Origin: Candidatus Woesearchaeota archaeon
GTDB taxonomy: Archaea > Nanobdellota > Nanobdellia > Woesearchaeales > JACRKL01
NCBI GenBank assembly: GCA_016219795.1
Contig: JACRKK010000087.1
Coordinates: forward strand, 1-9,104
DNA: 9,104 nt
Direction of reading: 5' to 3'
This document shows, one piece after another, positions 1 through 5,720 of the stretch; positions within the stretch are counted from its first letter, which is position 1, and every line of letters begins with the position of its first letter. The notes beneath the pieces were generated by a model. It saw nothing but the letters and a program-made list of their open reading frames with translations, searched no databases and was not told the origin of the DNA. Position numbers and translations under genes: made by a program.

Positions 1-122
1 AATTCTACTGGAATTTCATGAAACCTATCAACGAAAAACTGACACCAGCAATAATCGAAGGACAAGCAACCAAAGTCTGGACATGGGGAAATTTTCTTCA
101 TACAAAATTAAAGTATCTTTAG
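1..122 (+). CDS. C-terminal fragment of a probable DDE transposase (5' end outside window)
   Basis: An open frame enters from the left edge (first complete codon at 3) and stops at TAG 120-122, giving 39 residues. It contains YWNFMKPINEKLTPA, then G and a VWTW-x4-L segment. This resembles the C-terminal end of IS1-like/DDE transposases, where a Y-x-F-x-[RK]-P block is followed by TPA-x3-G-x5-W-T-x4-L. The resemblance is from memory of the family and is not a search result. The catalytic residues would lie upstream, so I cannot say whether the element is intact. A 7-bp inverted repeat at 137-152 lies 15 bp after the stop and might be part of the element's right end. An alternative is a short chance frame, but the motif spacing argues against that. 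Confidence 0.5.
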   Translation, partial: FYWNFMKPINEKLTPAIIEGQATKVWTWGNFLHTKLKYL

Positions 123-136
123 TAAGACACTACCAA

Positions 137-152
137 GAATTCTCTAGAATTC
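137..152. repeat. Inverted repeat GAATTCT-CT-AGAATTC
   Basis: Two perfect 7-bp arms (137-143 and 146-152) are separated by 2 bp. The repeat lies between the transposase stop (122) and the TATA box at 159-166. It could be an operator for the downstream gene or part of an insertion-sequence end. The sequence does not decide between these. Confidence 0.45.
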
Positions 153-166
153 CAAAGATTTAAATA
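153..166 (+). promoter_or_regulatory. Archaeal BRE/TATA promoter of the 190-852 gene
   Basis: TTTAAATA at 159-166 is preceded by a purine/A-rich BRE-like stretch (CCAAAG, 153-158). The centre of the TATA box is about 27 bp from the ATG at 190, where transcription should begin, so the mRNA is probably leaderless. No Shine-Dalgarno-like sequence is present between them. Confidence 0.7.
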
Positions 167-189
167 GGAGTATTCCTGTTTTCCTCTCT

Positions 190-852
190 ATGGCTTTTTT
201 GAGCTTTAACAAAAAGAGGGAAGCACCGGCAAATGAGCCTGAACCTGCACCGCTTGGGCCCCCAACGGATCTTGTATTAAGCATGCGGCAGCAGGGATTG
301 TCCAACAATCAGATTGTCTTAAGCCTCCAGCGTGAGGGATATTCTTCAACCCAGATTTTTGATGCTATGAATCAGGCAGATATCAAGGGTGGTATTGAGA
401 CACCCCCTGGTGGTGCTTTGGATCAGGTGTCTGCACCTGAAAATCCTATGCAGGTGCCTATTGCACAATACCAGCCGCAACAGCCTGCGTATCCTCTTTC
501 ACAGCAGTCGCAATCTTCCAACGAGACAGAACATATTGAGGAGATTGCTGAGGCGATTATTGATGAAAAATGGGATGCGCTCCTAAAAAACATTGATAAG
601 ATTGTAGACTGGAAGAATGAGACTGAACAGCGGATTGCCAAACTTGAGCAGAAGATGACTGATCTCCACACCAGTTTTGAGCAGCTGCATACCGCCATTG
701 TGGGAAAGATTGGGGAGTATGACGAGCATATCCTGCAGGTGGGCAACCAGCTCAAATCCATGGAGACGGTGTTCCAGAAAGTCCTGCCTTCATTTACAGA
801 GAATGTGCACGAACTCTCCCGCATTACGGATACGATGAAAGGGAAGAAATAA
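190..852 (+). CDS. Hypothetical coiled-coil protein with two G-[LY]-S-x-x-Q-I helical repeats
   Basis: A 220-aa soluble protein with no signal peptide or membrane segment. The short basic N-terminus is followed by a compact helical module at residues about 27-66. In it two half-repeats, QGLSNNQIVLSL and EGYSSTQIFDAM, share G-[LY]-S-x-x-Q-I and look like a small UBA-like or HTH-like three-helix fold (inference). Residues about 70-110 form a Pro/Gln/Ser-rich linker. Residues about 115-218 are an amphipathic coiled coil containing KIVDWKNETEQRIAKLEQKM. That heptad pattern recalls archaellum accessory FlaC/E-type coiled coils, but similarity is low and I do not assign that role. The ATG at 190 fits a leaderless start from the TATA box at 159-166. 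The gene converges on the three membrane-protein genes with a 67-bp gap. It may be a peripheral or cytoplasmic partner of that cluster, but nothing in the sequence shows it. Confidence 0.8.
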   Translation: MAFLSFNKKREAPANEPEPAPLGPPTDLVLSMRQQGLSNNQIVLSLQREGYSSTQIFDAMNQADIKGGIETPPGGALDQVSAPENPMQVPIAQYQPQQPAYPLSQQSQSSNETEHIEEIAEAIIDEKWDALLKNIDKIVDWKNETEQRIAKLEQKMTDLHTSFEQLHTAIVGKIGEYDEHILQVGNQLKSMETVFQKVLPSFTENVHELSRITDTMKGKK

Positions 853-856
853 AGGA

Positions 857-879
857 AAGATTCTGCTTCGCAAAATCTT
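857..879. terminator. Small hairpin between convergent genes
   Basis: AAGATT (857-862) pairs with AATCTT (874-879), and TGC (864-866) pairs with GCA (870-872) around a TTC loop. The hairpin lies 5 bp after the stop of the 190-852 gene and 40 bp from the stop of the convergent gene. It may help separate the two transcripts. Archaeal termination usually relies on T-runs, and none is strong here, so the call is weak. Confidence 0.3.
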
Positions 880-919
880 GGATTCTTAAGATGTTTTCCG
901 CTCTGTATGCTGGCAACCG

Positions 920-1570
920 CTAATGGTGTCCGCCCCCTCCTCCGCCACCCGCTGGAGGTGCATTGGTAAGAAGCAGTATGGTAAACATGGCAATCAGAAG
1001 AATGACAATAAAGCCAAGGACTTTTGGATGCGCTAATATCCGGATGGCAGTAGCCTCTGCACTTTGTGTTTCTACACCGTTTCCTACAGTAACATACTGT
1101 CCAGTCTGTCCGGGGTTGTAGGGCTGTTGCGTGGAGGGTGATTGCGGTATGGGGACCTGTGGATTTTGGATATTGCGCAATTCCTGTCCTTTGACATAAC
1201 CGAAGGCGGCAAGGATAAGAACTATACATATAATGCTGATAGTCCAGACAATTCCTTTTCCTTGTTGTCCATGTAATATTTCATGGAAATCCCCTTCCTT
1301 TGCCCCAAACATCATGAACATCACAATCATCAGAAAGCCAAAGATGAAGAGTGTAGTAAACCAAGGGGTCATGATCTTGATCATTTCAAGCGAGAAGCCG
1401 GAAAAGAGCACCAACACGCCAACGGCTAGTGCAATGAGGGCATGAAGGACCTTATTGTCGCCAAAAATCTTGATTTTGGAGAGGATGCCATATACTACTG
1501 CCCATATCAGGATAAAAATAAAGATGACGCTGAAGTTCTGCAGAAGTGAGATATCCAAAAAGCTTGCCAT
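920..1570 (-). CDS. Five-TM membrane protein, third of a paralogous trio, Gly7-His2 tail
   Basis: A 216-aa integral membrane protein of unknown function. Hydrophobic segments lie at about residues 13-31, 42-60, 67-89, 106-125 and 184-203. A Pro/Gln/Gly-rich hydrophilic loop (about 133-165) sits between TM4 and TM5. The protein ends in seven glycines followed by HH. After TM1 the segment LSKIKIFGDNKVLHALIAL matches the LxKTRxLG...K..LN pattern of the two upstream genes, so the three look like diverged paralogues. The ATG lies 6 bp past the stop of the gene before it, and no separate TATA box is evident, so it is probably co-transcribed. A weak GGTGGC lies upstream of the start. The long P/Q loop is unique to this member. 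I recognise no named family. A scaffold or pore-like oligomer is one guess, without direct evidence. Confidence 0.82.
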   Translation of the reverse strand: MASFLDISLLQNFSVIFIFILIWAVVYGILSKIKIFGDNKVLHALIALAVGVLVLFSGFSLEMIKIMTPWFTTLFIFGFLMIVMFMMFGAKEGDFHEILHGQQGKGIVWTISIICIVLILAAFGYVKGQELRNIQNPQVPIPQSPSTQQPYNPGQTGQYVTVGNGVETQSAEATAIRILAHPKVLGFIVILLIAMFTILLLTNAPPAGGGGGGGHH

Positions 1571-1576
1571 GGTTGC

Positions 1577-2191
1577 TTAGTGGCCACCGTGGCCTCCGCC
1601 ACCACGACCACCACTCCACAATTTGTCCCAATCATCCCTCATACGATGCATTGCCCCTACATGCTCAGCGTTTTCTCCTGCACCGGTGATGAACGCAATG
1701 AGGACACCAAACACCAGAATGATAATGACTGCTGCTATCAGATCGCTTCCGAGATAGTTCTGAACCCAGTCCCATCCAGTCCACCATCCGGCAGCCGCGC
1801 CGAAAATGTAGACAATGATGACGAAAGAAAGGATGCCTATCCAGGCAGAAAGGGAGCCACCAACCCATTTTGCGTCTCCGCCAAAGAGTCCAATAAGGAG
1901 GAGAAGCATGATGCCTGCAATGGCCACCAGCGATACCTGAGGCAGGGCCTTGTTGAGCATTTCAACGACATCAGCACCTGGAGGATATGATTGGGTAACG
2001 TGGGGTATGACTACCATCAATGCAACAATAATGGCAAAAGCAACGTTTAAGTTTTTCCTATGTTCTCCCAGTATTCTTGTCTTTTGCAAGACTGCAAAAA
2101 GAACGATAAAAATGAGCAGGAAGGGCAGCATTACATCCGTAAGCCCCAGGTTTTCTAGATTTTGAAAGACTTGTTGAAAATTCAATGCCAT
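1577..2191 (-). CDS. Five-TM membrane protein, second of a paralogous trio, Gly/His-rich tail
   Basis: A 204-aa integral membrane protein of unknown function. Predicted TM segments lie at about residues 20-35, 48-66, 86-104, 115-134 and 150-170. The signature is VMLPFLLIFIVLFAVLQKTR followed by ILG, a few charged residues and LNVAFAI. This aligns clearly with the gene upstream (VLLPFFLVFCIVFAILDKTR, then VLG and SLNAMVAF). A Trp-rich patch (GWWTGWDW, about 135-142) lies between TM4 and TM5. The C-terminus is GGRGGGGHGGH. The ATG at 2191 has a good Shine-Dalgarno site, GGAGG at 2199-2203 on the minus strand, 7 nt away. A TATA-like AGATATAAAA (2231-2240) gives a leader of about 19 nt, so this gene can be transcribed separately from the first gene of the cluster. 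Confidence 0.85.
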   Translation of the reverse strand: MALNFQQVFQNLENLGLTDVMLPFLLIFIVLFAVLQKTRILGEHRKNLNVAFAIIVALMVVIPHVTQSYPPGADVVEMLNKALPQVSLVAIAGIMLLLLIGLFGGDAKWVGGSLSAWIGILSFVIIVYIFGAAAGWWTGWDWVQNYLGSDLIAAVIIILVFGVLIAFITGAGENAEHVGAMHRMRDDWDKLWSGGRGGGGHGGH

Positions 2192-2198
2192 GATTTCG

Positions 2199-2240
2199 CC
2201 TCCTTTTTGTCTTCTGAAGGATGTTCTCCTTTTTATATCT
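2199..2240 (-). promoter_or_regulatory. Internal promoter and Shine-Dalgarno site of the 1577-2191 gene
   Basis: On the minus strand AGATATAAAA (2231-2240) would place transcription start near 2210. GGAGG (2199-2203) then lies 7 nt before the ATG at 2191. This is the clearest Shine-Dalgarno site in the window and contrasts with the leaderless first gene of the cluster. Confidence 0.6.
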
Positions 2241-2251
2241 TTCTAATACGA

Positions 2252-2857
2252 TTAATGATGATCTTTACTTGCTGCACTGGATTCTCCATGAGAGCCACTG
2301 TCTGAGGGCTTCTCACGCATGGTTGCCAAAAATATAGCTCCCACAAGGACAGCGAGCAGGATTAATGAGCCGATGACTGTGGAATCCCAGCGGTAATAGA
2401 GGTAGTACCATATCCAGTACAGCCAGTTGCCGCCGTCAGGCGTCTTGACTGCATGCAGGAAAATTAGGGCGATGCCTGCAAAGGCAAGGAACATAAAAAA
2501 TGACTTCCATTTTTTCTGAAGATAAAAATCTGCACCTTCAGCGTGGAAGGATCCCACCAAAAGCAGGAAGAAGATGATAATTAAGAGCAGCACGACAACA
2601 TTGGACATGGCTTCGTTAATGAGAGCGACGAGTTTAGCAGATGCTACCACCAGAAAACCCATGACAAAGGCGACCATGGCATTCAGGCTTTTTTTGGGAA
2701 CTGGTTTGCCATCAACAGTCTCAGTGCCCAGCACCCGCGTCTTGTCAAGAATGGCAAACACGATGCAGAAAACTAAGAAGAACGGAAGAAGGACATCATA
2801 GACCCCAAGGTCATAAAAGAAGTACAGCGCATTTCGAAATACAGATTCCGTTGGCAT
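2252..2857 (-). CDS. Five-TM membrane protein, first of a paralogous trio, His-ending tail
   Basis: A 201-aa integral membrane protein of unknown function, counted from the ATG at 2857. TM segments lie at about residues 20-37, 58-79, 86-104, 117-137 and 159-179. The TM1 signature VLLPFFLVFCIVFAILDKTR followed by VLG matches the next gene. A Tyr/Trp-rich stretch (WLYWIWYYLYYRW, about 145-157) precedes TM5. The tail SGSHGESSAASKDHH is polar and ends in two histidines. The frame stays open to an ATG at 2929. I prefer 2857 because the minus-strand TATA box at 2883-2890 is centred about 29 bp upstream of it, giving a leaderless or nearly leaderless start, and a 2929 start would put that promoter inside the gene. 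The 2857 start also aligns with the N-termini of the paralogues. Confidence 0.82.
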   Translation of the reverse strand: MPTESVFRNALYFFYDLGVYDVLLPFFLVFCIVFAILDKTRVLGTETVDGKPVPKKSLNAMVAFVMGFLVVASAKLVALINEAMSNVVVLLLIIIFFLLLVGSFHAEGADFYLQKKWKSFFMFLAFAGIALIFLHAVKTPDGGNWLYWIWYYLYYRWDSTVIGSLILLAVLVGAIFLATMREKPSDSGSHGESSAASKDHH

Positions 2858-2882
2858 ATCCTTTTTTCTTACAGCTTCTGAA

Positions 2883-2890
2883 TATATAAA
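2883..2890 (-). promoter_or_regulatory. TATA box of the trio's first gene
   Basis: The plus strand reads TATATAAA, so TTTATATA on the minus strand. Its centre lies about 29 bp from the ATG at 2857. It sits back to back with the TATA box at 2914-2921, making a divergent promoter pair. Confidence 0.65.
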
Positions 2891-2913
2891 CCTTTTGGTT
2901 TCATGAGAGGAGG

Positions 2914-2921
2914 ATTTATAA
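2914..2921 (+). promoter_or_regulatory. TATA box of the HAD phosphatase gene
   Basis: ATTTATAA is centred about 28 bp upstream of the ATG at 2946, with a purine-rich GAGAGGAGG stretch just upstream as a possible BRE. The spacing predicts a leaderless transcript. Confidence 0.65.
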
Positions 2922-2945
2922 CGGATCATTTGTTCTCTCTCGTTT

Positions 2946-3785
2946 ATGGAACATAAAGTAATTGCACTGGTCTATGATTTCGACAAGACGCTCTCCTTGA
3001 GGGATATGCAGCATGCTCTTTTTGAGAGAGGGTGGTTTCCCCACATTACAGAAGCAGAATTCTGGCAGGAAGTAGACCAACGCAAAAAAAGAGAAAGGGA
3101 GGCATTCCGCCAAGTGGATCCTATTCTTATCTACACTTCCTTATTTGTAGAATCTGCACGTCCGGGAGGCCCCCTTGAGGGATTGACACAAGCCCGCTTT
3201 GCAGAGGCAGGAGATCATATTCACCTGCTGGCAGGCATCCCTGCATTCTTTGGGCAAATCAATCACGATTTCCACCAGAATCCGGCTAATGGGGACATAA
3301 CCCTTGAACACTATATCCTTAGTGCAGGAATTGCAGATATGCTGAGGGGTTCTCCCCTTGACAACTACATGGCAGCCATAGATGCCTGCGAATTTCTCTA
3401 CGATGCGAACGGAGTTCCCATCAGCGTGTCCTACGCTATGAACCCCACCATGAAAACCGGAGCATTGTTCAAAGTCAACAAAGGATGTTATCATGACTCC
3501 CTGATTGATGTGAATACAAAGATTCCCCCTTCACAGCGAAGGGTGCCTTTCTCCCACATTCTTTATTTTGGCGATGGTGCGACTGATGTACCAGCCATGG
3601 CCCTGCTTAAAGACAGGGGAGGTACTTCAATTCTAGTCCATGGCGATGATGATACCATAGTGAAACGTCTTGTTGAGGAGGGACGAGCAAGTACTCACTT
3701 TAGATATGATTACCGCAAGGGATCACCTCTTTATAATGAAGTTATAGAACGGCTAAACTCTATCGCACAGAAAATTCTCACCTAA
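2946..3785 (+). CDS. HAD-superfamily hydrolase (phosphoserine-phosphatase-like phosphatase)
   Basis: A 279-aa soluble protein with all four HAD motifs. Motif I is DFDKTLS with nucleophile D11 and acid/base D13. Motif II is the serine in YILSAGI (S126). Motif III is a lysine in ALFKVNKG (K176 or K179). Motif IV is YFGDGATDVPAM (D210, D214). The family uses the first Asp as a phospho-aspartate nucleophile with Mg2+ to hydrolyse phosphate esters. The insertion between motifs I and II (about residues 17-120) is a mostly helical cap, as in the PSP-like branch, but larger than in serB-type enzymes. Serine biosynthesis is therefore not assured and the substrate is unknown. A nucleotide or sugar-phosphate substrate is equally possible. 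The start fits a leaderless transcript from 2914-2921. The stop is 3 bp from the stop of the convergent lipoprotein gene. Confidence 0.9.
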   Translation: MEHKVIALVYDFDKTLSLRDMQHALFERGWFPHITEAEFWQEVDQRKKREREAFRQVDPILIYTSLFVESARPGGPLEGLTQARFAEAGDHIHLLAGIPAFFGQINHDFHQNPANGDITLEHYILSAGIADMLRGSPLDNYMAAIDACEFLYDANGVPISVSYAMNPTMKTGALFKVNKGCYHDSLIDVNTKIPPSQRRVPFSHILYFGDGATDVPAMALLKDRGGTSILVHGDDDTIVKRLVEEGRASTHFRYDYRKGSPLYNEVIERLNSIAQKILT

Positions 3786-3788
3786 ATA

Positions 3789-4079
3789 CTAGTTTGGACA
3801 TTCTCCTTGCGTCCAATAGGCTACTTTGGCATCATGGCAGGCAGCGCAAGAATTGCCAAAGGTCTGTGCACAGGGATATTTGATGCAGTTTATGTTCTCA
3901 TCAAACCAGCCGCAGACAGGATTGTATTCCATAGTGCAATACTCACCCTGCCTTGATTCTGGGGTGCAGGGATTCTTTTCAAGGTTAAGGGGAGGTTGTG
4001 TTGTTGTGTTGTTTGTCTCTATCGGGGTGCAGCCTACAAGCACTACCCATAGAACAACAGCGAGCACTATTTGTTTCAT
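3789..4079 (-). CDS. Secreted lipoprotein with a Kazal-like cysteine-rich domain
   Basis: A 96-aa protein. Residues 1-16 form a signal sequence ending in the lipobox LVGC, with C17 the probable lipid-modified residue. A short Thr/Asn/Pro-rich spacer follows. The C-terminal domain has eight further cysteines (38, 48, 56, 65, 70, 78, 81, 94). EYNPVCG, TFGNSC and GEC match the Kazal pattern Y-x-PVCG ... TY-x-N-x-C ... G-x-C. The extra pair C65/C70 lies in an insertion where classical Kazal domains have a short D-G turn. Kazal domains often inhibit serine proteases, but many prokaryotic versions have no shown inhibitory role. The protein should be anchored outside the cell membrane. An in-frame ATG at 4091 exists. 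I chose 4079 because the TATA box at 4102-4109 lies about 26 bp from it and the signal peptide then starts MKQIVL. Confidence 0.82.
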   Translation of the reverse strand: MKQIVLAVVLWVVLVGCTPIETNNTTTQPPLNLEKNPCTPESRQGEYCTMEYNPVCGWFDENINCIKYPCAQTFGNSCAACHDAKVAYWTQGECPN

Positions 4080-4101
4080 AGCTATTCTCATAACACGAAC
4101 A

Positions 4102-4109
4102 TTTAAATA
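4102..4109. promoter_or_regulatory. Single palindromic TATA box shared by two divergent leaderless genes
   Basis: The element ATTTAAATA reads as a TATA box on both strands. On the plus strand its centre is 27-28 bp from the ATG at 4133. On the minus strand it is 26-27 bp from the ATG at 4079. There is no other AT-rich box in this 53-bp gap. The spacing fixes both starts and predicts leaderless mRNAs in both directions. Confidence 0.7.
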
Positions 4110-4132
4110 GTTTATCTTTGAATTCAGGGAGT

Positions 4133-4900
4133 ATGAAACTCTTCACTATTGCACTTGCCAAACGAGCAGGCGCATACCTTCTGAAGCACTTTAAAGAAAA
4201 TGCTCTTCTTGTTAAAGAGAGAGGCCTTGGCAAAGAGATTTCAACTATTTATGACAAAGAAAGCGACCGCATGATTGTGCAGGCCATTGAACAGAGATTT
4301 CCGTCCCACAATCTTCTTACCGAAGAAAGCGGGTTTGTGGATAAAAAAAGTGAGTATACCTGGTATGTGGATTCTCTGGATGGCACAGGCAATTTTGCTC
4401 TAGGAAACCCTTTCTTTGCAGTGTCCATTGCTCTTGCGAAAAAAGAAGAACTGGTCTTAGCTGCGGTCTATGCTCCTTTTTTGCAGGAACGGTACGTTGC
4501 AGAAGCGGGCAAGGGCGCATTTTTGAATGGTAAACAGGTCCATATCTCAGATGTTCAGTCTCTGTCTACCTCTTATATCGTAACTTGTGAGGGTGCAGCT
4601 AAAAGCAATGTGCGTCTCGCAAAGTTTCATGCTAGTCTCCATCCGCATGTTAAAGACATGCGAAAGTTGGGTTCTGCAGCACTTGAATGCTGTTTTGTCG
4701 CATCAGGTAGGGCTGATGCGTATGTCACCTTTACCATCCCCCCTTATGATGTGGCTGCTGGTGTGTTGATTGTGCAAGAAGCAGGTGGCGTTACAACAGA
4801 CTTCTCTGGAAAACTCTGGAAATGCGGCAGCCAGTCTGATATTGTGCTCTCCAATGGACTGGTGCATAAGGAATTGGTTGCTAGACTTAAGAATTTTTAA
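4133..4900 (+). CDS. Inositol-monophosphatase-family phosphatase
   Basis: A 255-aa cytoplasmic Mg2+-dependent phosphatase of the IMPase/archaeal FBPase/CysQ superfamily. The metal-site motifs are present: TEES (E64/E65), WYVDSLDGTGNF (D80, D83, G84, T85) and the C-terminal PYDVAAGVLIVQEAGG (D206). Length is normal for the family. The usual second motif is D-P-[LI]-D-G-T; here the proline is serine (DSLDG), and the usual W-D of the last motif is Y-D. The metal ligands are kept, so activity is expected. Substrate could be inositol-1-phosphate, fructose-1,6-bisphosphate or a phosphoadenosine compound; the sequence does not tell which. A TTG-started extension to 4118 is possible, but the TATA box at 4102-4109 points to the ATG at 4133. 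The 3' end overlaps the convergent DedA gene by 14 bp. Confidence 0.9.
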   Translation: MKLFTIALAKRAGAYLLKHFKENALLVKERGLGKEISTIYDKESDRMIVQAIEQRFPSHNLLTEESGFVDKKSEYTWYVDSLDGTGNFALGNPFFAVSIALAKKEELVLAAVYAPFLQERYVAEAGKGAFLNGKQVHISDVQSLSTSYIVTCEGAAKSNVRLAKFHASLHPHVKDMRKLGSAALECCFVASGRADAYVTFTIPPYDVAAGVLIVQEAGGVTTDFSGKLWKCGSQSDIVLSNGLVHKELVARLKNF

Positions 4901-5534
4901 CTATTTTCTCTTGAAATTTATGCCGAACAATCTCTACAACGATTGGTATGAAAGAAACAGCAATGATAATCAGAATAAATGTAGTTAAATTCTTCTCAAC
5001 AAAGGGAAGCGTCCCAAAGAAATAGCCCCCAAAAACAAAAAGCCCAACCCAGAGCACGCCTCCAATGACGTTTCTGGAAAAGAACCGGGAATACTGCATG
5101 CGGGAGACGCCGGCAACAAAGGGTGCAAAGGTCCTTACAATCGGTACAAAGCGAGCAAGGATGATGGTCTTGCCACCATGCTTGTCGTAAAATGCTTTTG
5201 TTTTGTCGAGATACTCTTTTTTAATCAGCTTCCTCTGCACAAACATTTTTTCCCCAAAGTAGCTGCCAACCCAGTAATTCACAGAATCTCCCAGGATTGC
5301 AGCAACCAAAAGCAGTACAAAGATAACAACCACCTGAAGATCTCCTTTCCCGGCAAACGCACCTGCGACAAACAGCAGGGAATCGCCAGGCAGAAACGGT
5401 GTCAACACCAGACCGGTCTCTGCAAAAATAACCATAAAGAGGATGACATAGACAAAGATGCCAAACGTCTGGATTAACACGCTCATATAGGTATCAAGAT
5501 GCAGAATGACATCCAGAAATTGTGTAAAGACCAT
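4887..5534 (-). CDS. DedA-family (SNARE-associated/VTT domain) membrane protein
   Basis: A 215-aa polytopic membrane protein with the DedA signature in order: ETGLVLTPFLPGDSLLF (residues 39-55), LGDSVNYWVG (81-90), RFVPIVRTFAPFVAGVSRM (128-146) and a GG-x-LW (159-162) segment. The acidic (E39, D51) and arginine (R128, R134) residues typical of the family are kept. DedA proteins are linked to membrane potential, lipid flipping and envelope homeostasis in bacteria; an archaeal role is inferred only. The frame extends to an ATG at 5603. I place the start at 5534 because MVFTQFLDVILHLD matches family N-termini and a minus-strand TATA box at 5558-5565 lies 27 bp upstream. The 3' end overlaps the convergent phosphatase gene by 14 bp. 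Confidence 0.92.
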   Translation of the reverse strand: MVFTQFLDVILHLDTYMSVLIQTFGIFVYVILFMVIFAETGLVLTPFLPGDSLLFVAGAFAGKGDLQVVVIFVLLLVAAILGDSVNYWVGSYFGEKMFVQRKLIKKEYLDKTKAFYDKHGGKTIILARFVPIVRTFAPFVAGVSRMQYSRFFSRNVIGGVLWVGLFVFGGYFFGTLPFVEKNLTTFILIIIAVSFIPIVVEIVRHKFQEKIVKNS

Positions 5535-5557
5535 GGAATCATTTCCAAAAGGCAGGA

Positions 5558-5565
5558 TTATAAAA
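5558..5565 (-). promoter_or_regulatory. TATA box of the DedA gene
   Basis: TTATAAAA on the plus strand (TTTTATAA on the minus strand) is centred 27 bp from the ATG at 5534. A leaderless transcript is predicted. An 11-bp inverted repeat (5579-5622) lies directly upstream. Confidence 0.65.
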
Positions 5566-5578
5566 ATGCATCGATTTA

Positions 5579-5622
5579 TTAGTAAGCGACAAAAGTAACT
5601 CATCGGATAAATCGCTTATTAA
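5579..5622. repeat. 11-bp inverted repeat upstream of the DedA promoter
   Basis: TTAGTAAGCGA (5579-5589) pairs with TCGCTTATTAA (5612-5622) with one G-T pair, around a 22-nt loop. It is the first of a continuous series of inverted repeats reaching to 6037. It could be a regulatory site for the minus-strand gene or the outermost arm of that structured region. Confidence 0.55.
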
Positions 5623-5626
5623 TATG

Positions 5627-5720
5627 TCGGAAATCTGCATTTGTACACTCTGGGCTTGAGCCCGGGAGAAAGAATACAGATTTCCGAGCATCATGAAAAT
5701 CGTAGATTTTCATGATGCTC
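5627..5720. repeat. Two abutting long hairpins (11-bp and 16-bp perfect stems)
   Basis: TCGGAAATCTG (5627-5637) pairs perfectly with CAGATTTCCGA (5677-5687); inside it GGGC-TTGA-GCCC (5652-5663) forms a small hairpin. Immediately next to it, GAGCATCATGAAAATC (5686-5701) pairs perfectly with 5705-5720 around a GTA loop, a 16-bp uninterrupted stem. The two stems share bases 5686-5687. No reading frame of note crosses them. The perfect long stem suggests selection or recent origin, for example a palindromic repeat, or a structured transcript continuous with 5719-5993. Confidence 0.7.

Noticed and set aside
1..152. Repeat pair AATTCTACTGGAATT (1-15) and GAATTCTCTAGAATTC (137-152) as insertion-sequence ends
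   Set aside because: They are similar only in the short GAATTC-like arms, and the first lies inside the transposase frame.
423..1229. Long minus-strand open frame across the 190-852 gene
   Set aside because: Its translation is Ser/Cys/Arg-rich without recognisable motifs and overlaps two better genes; it is an antisense shadow.
2858..2929. Longer start at 2929 for the first five-TM gene
   Set aside because: It would lie upstream of the gene's own TATA box (2883-2890), and the extra 24 residues are not like the paralogues.
4118..4132. TTG-started N-terminal extension of the IMPase-family gene
   Set aside because: The TATA box at 4102-4109 would leave only about 12 bp to this start; spacing supports the ATG at 4133.
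5535..5603. Longer DedA start at 5603
   Set aside because: The extension contains the TATA box used by the gene, and family N-termini match the ATG at 5534.
5686..5720. Group II intron domain V
   Set aside because: The size is about right, but the stem is perfect, lacks the two-base bulge and GNRA loop, and no intron-encoded protein is present.
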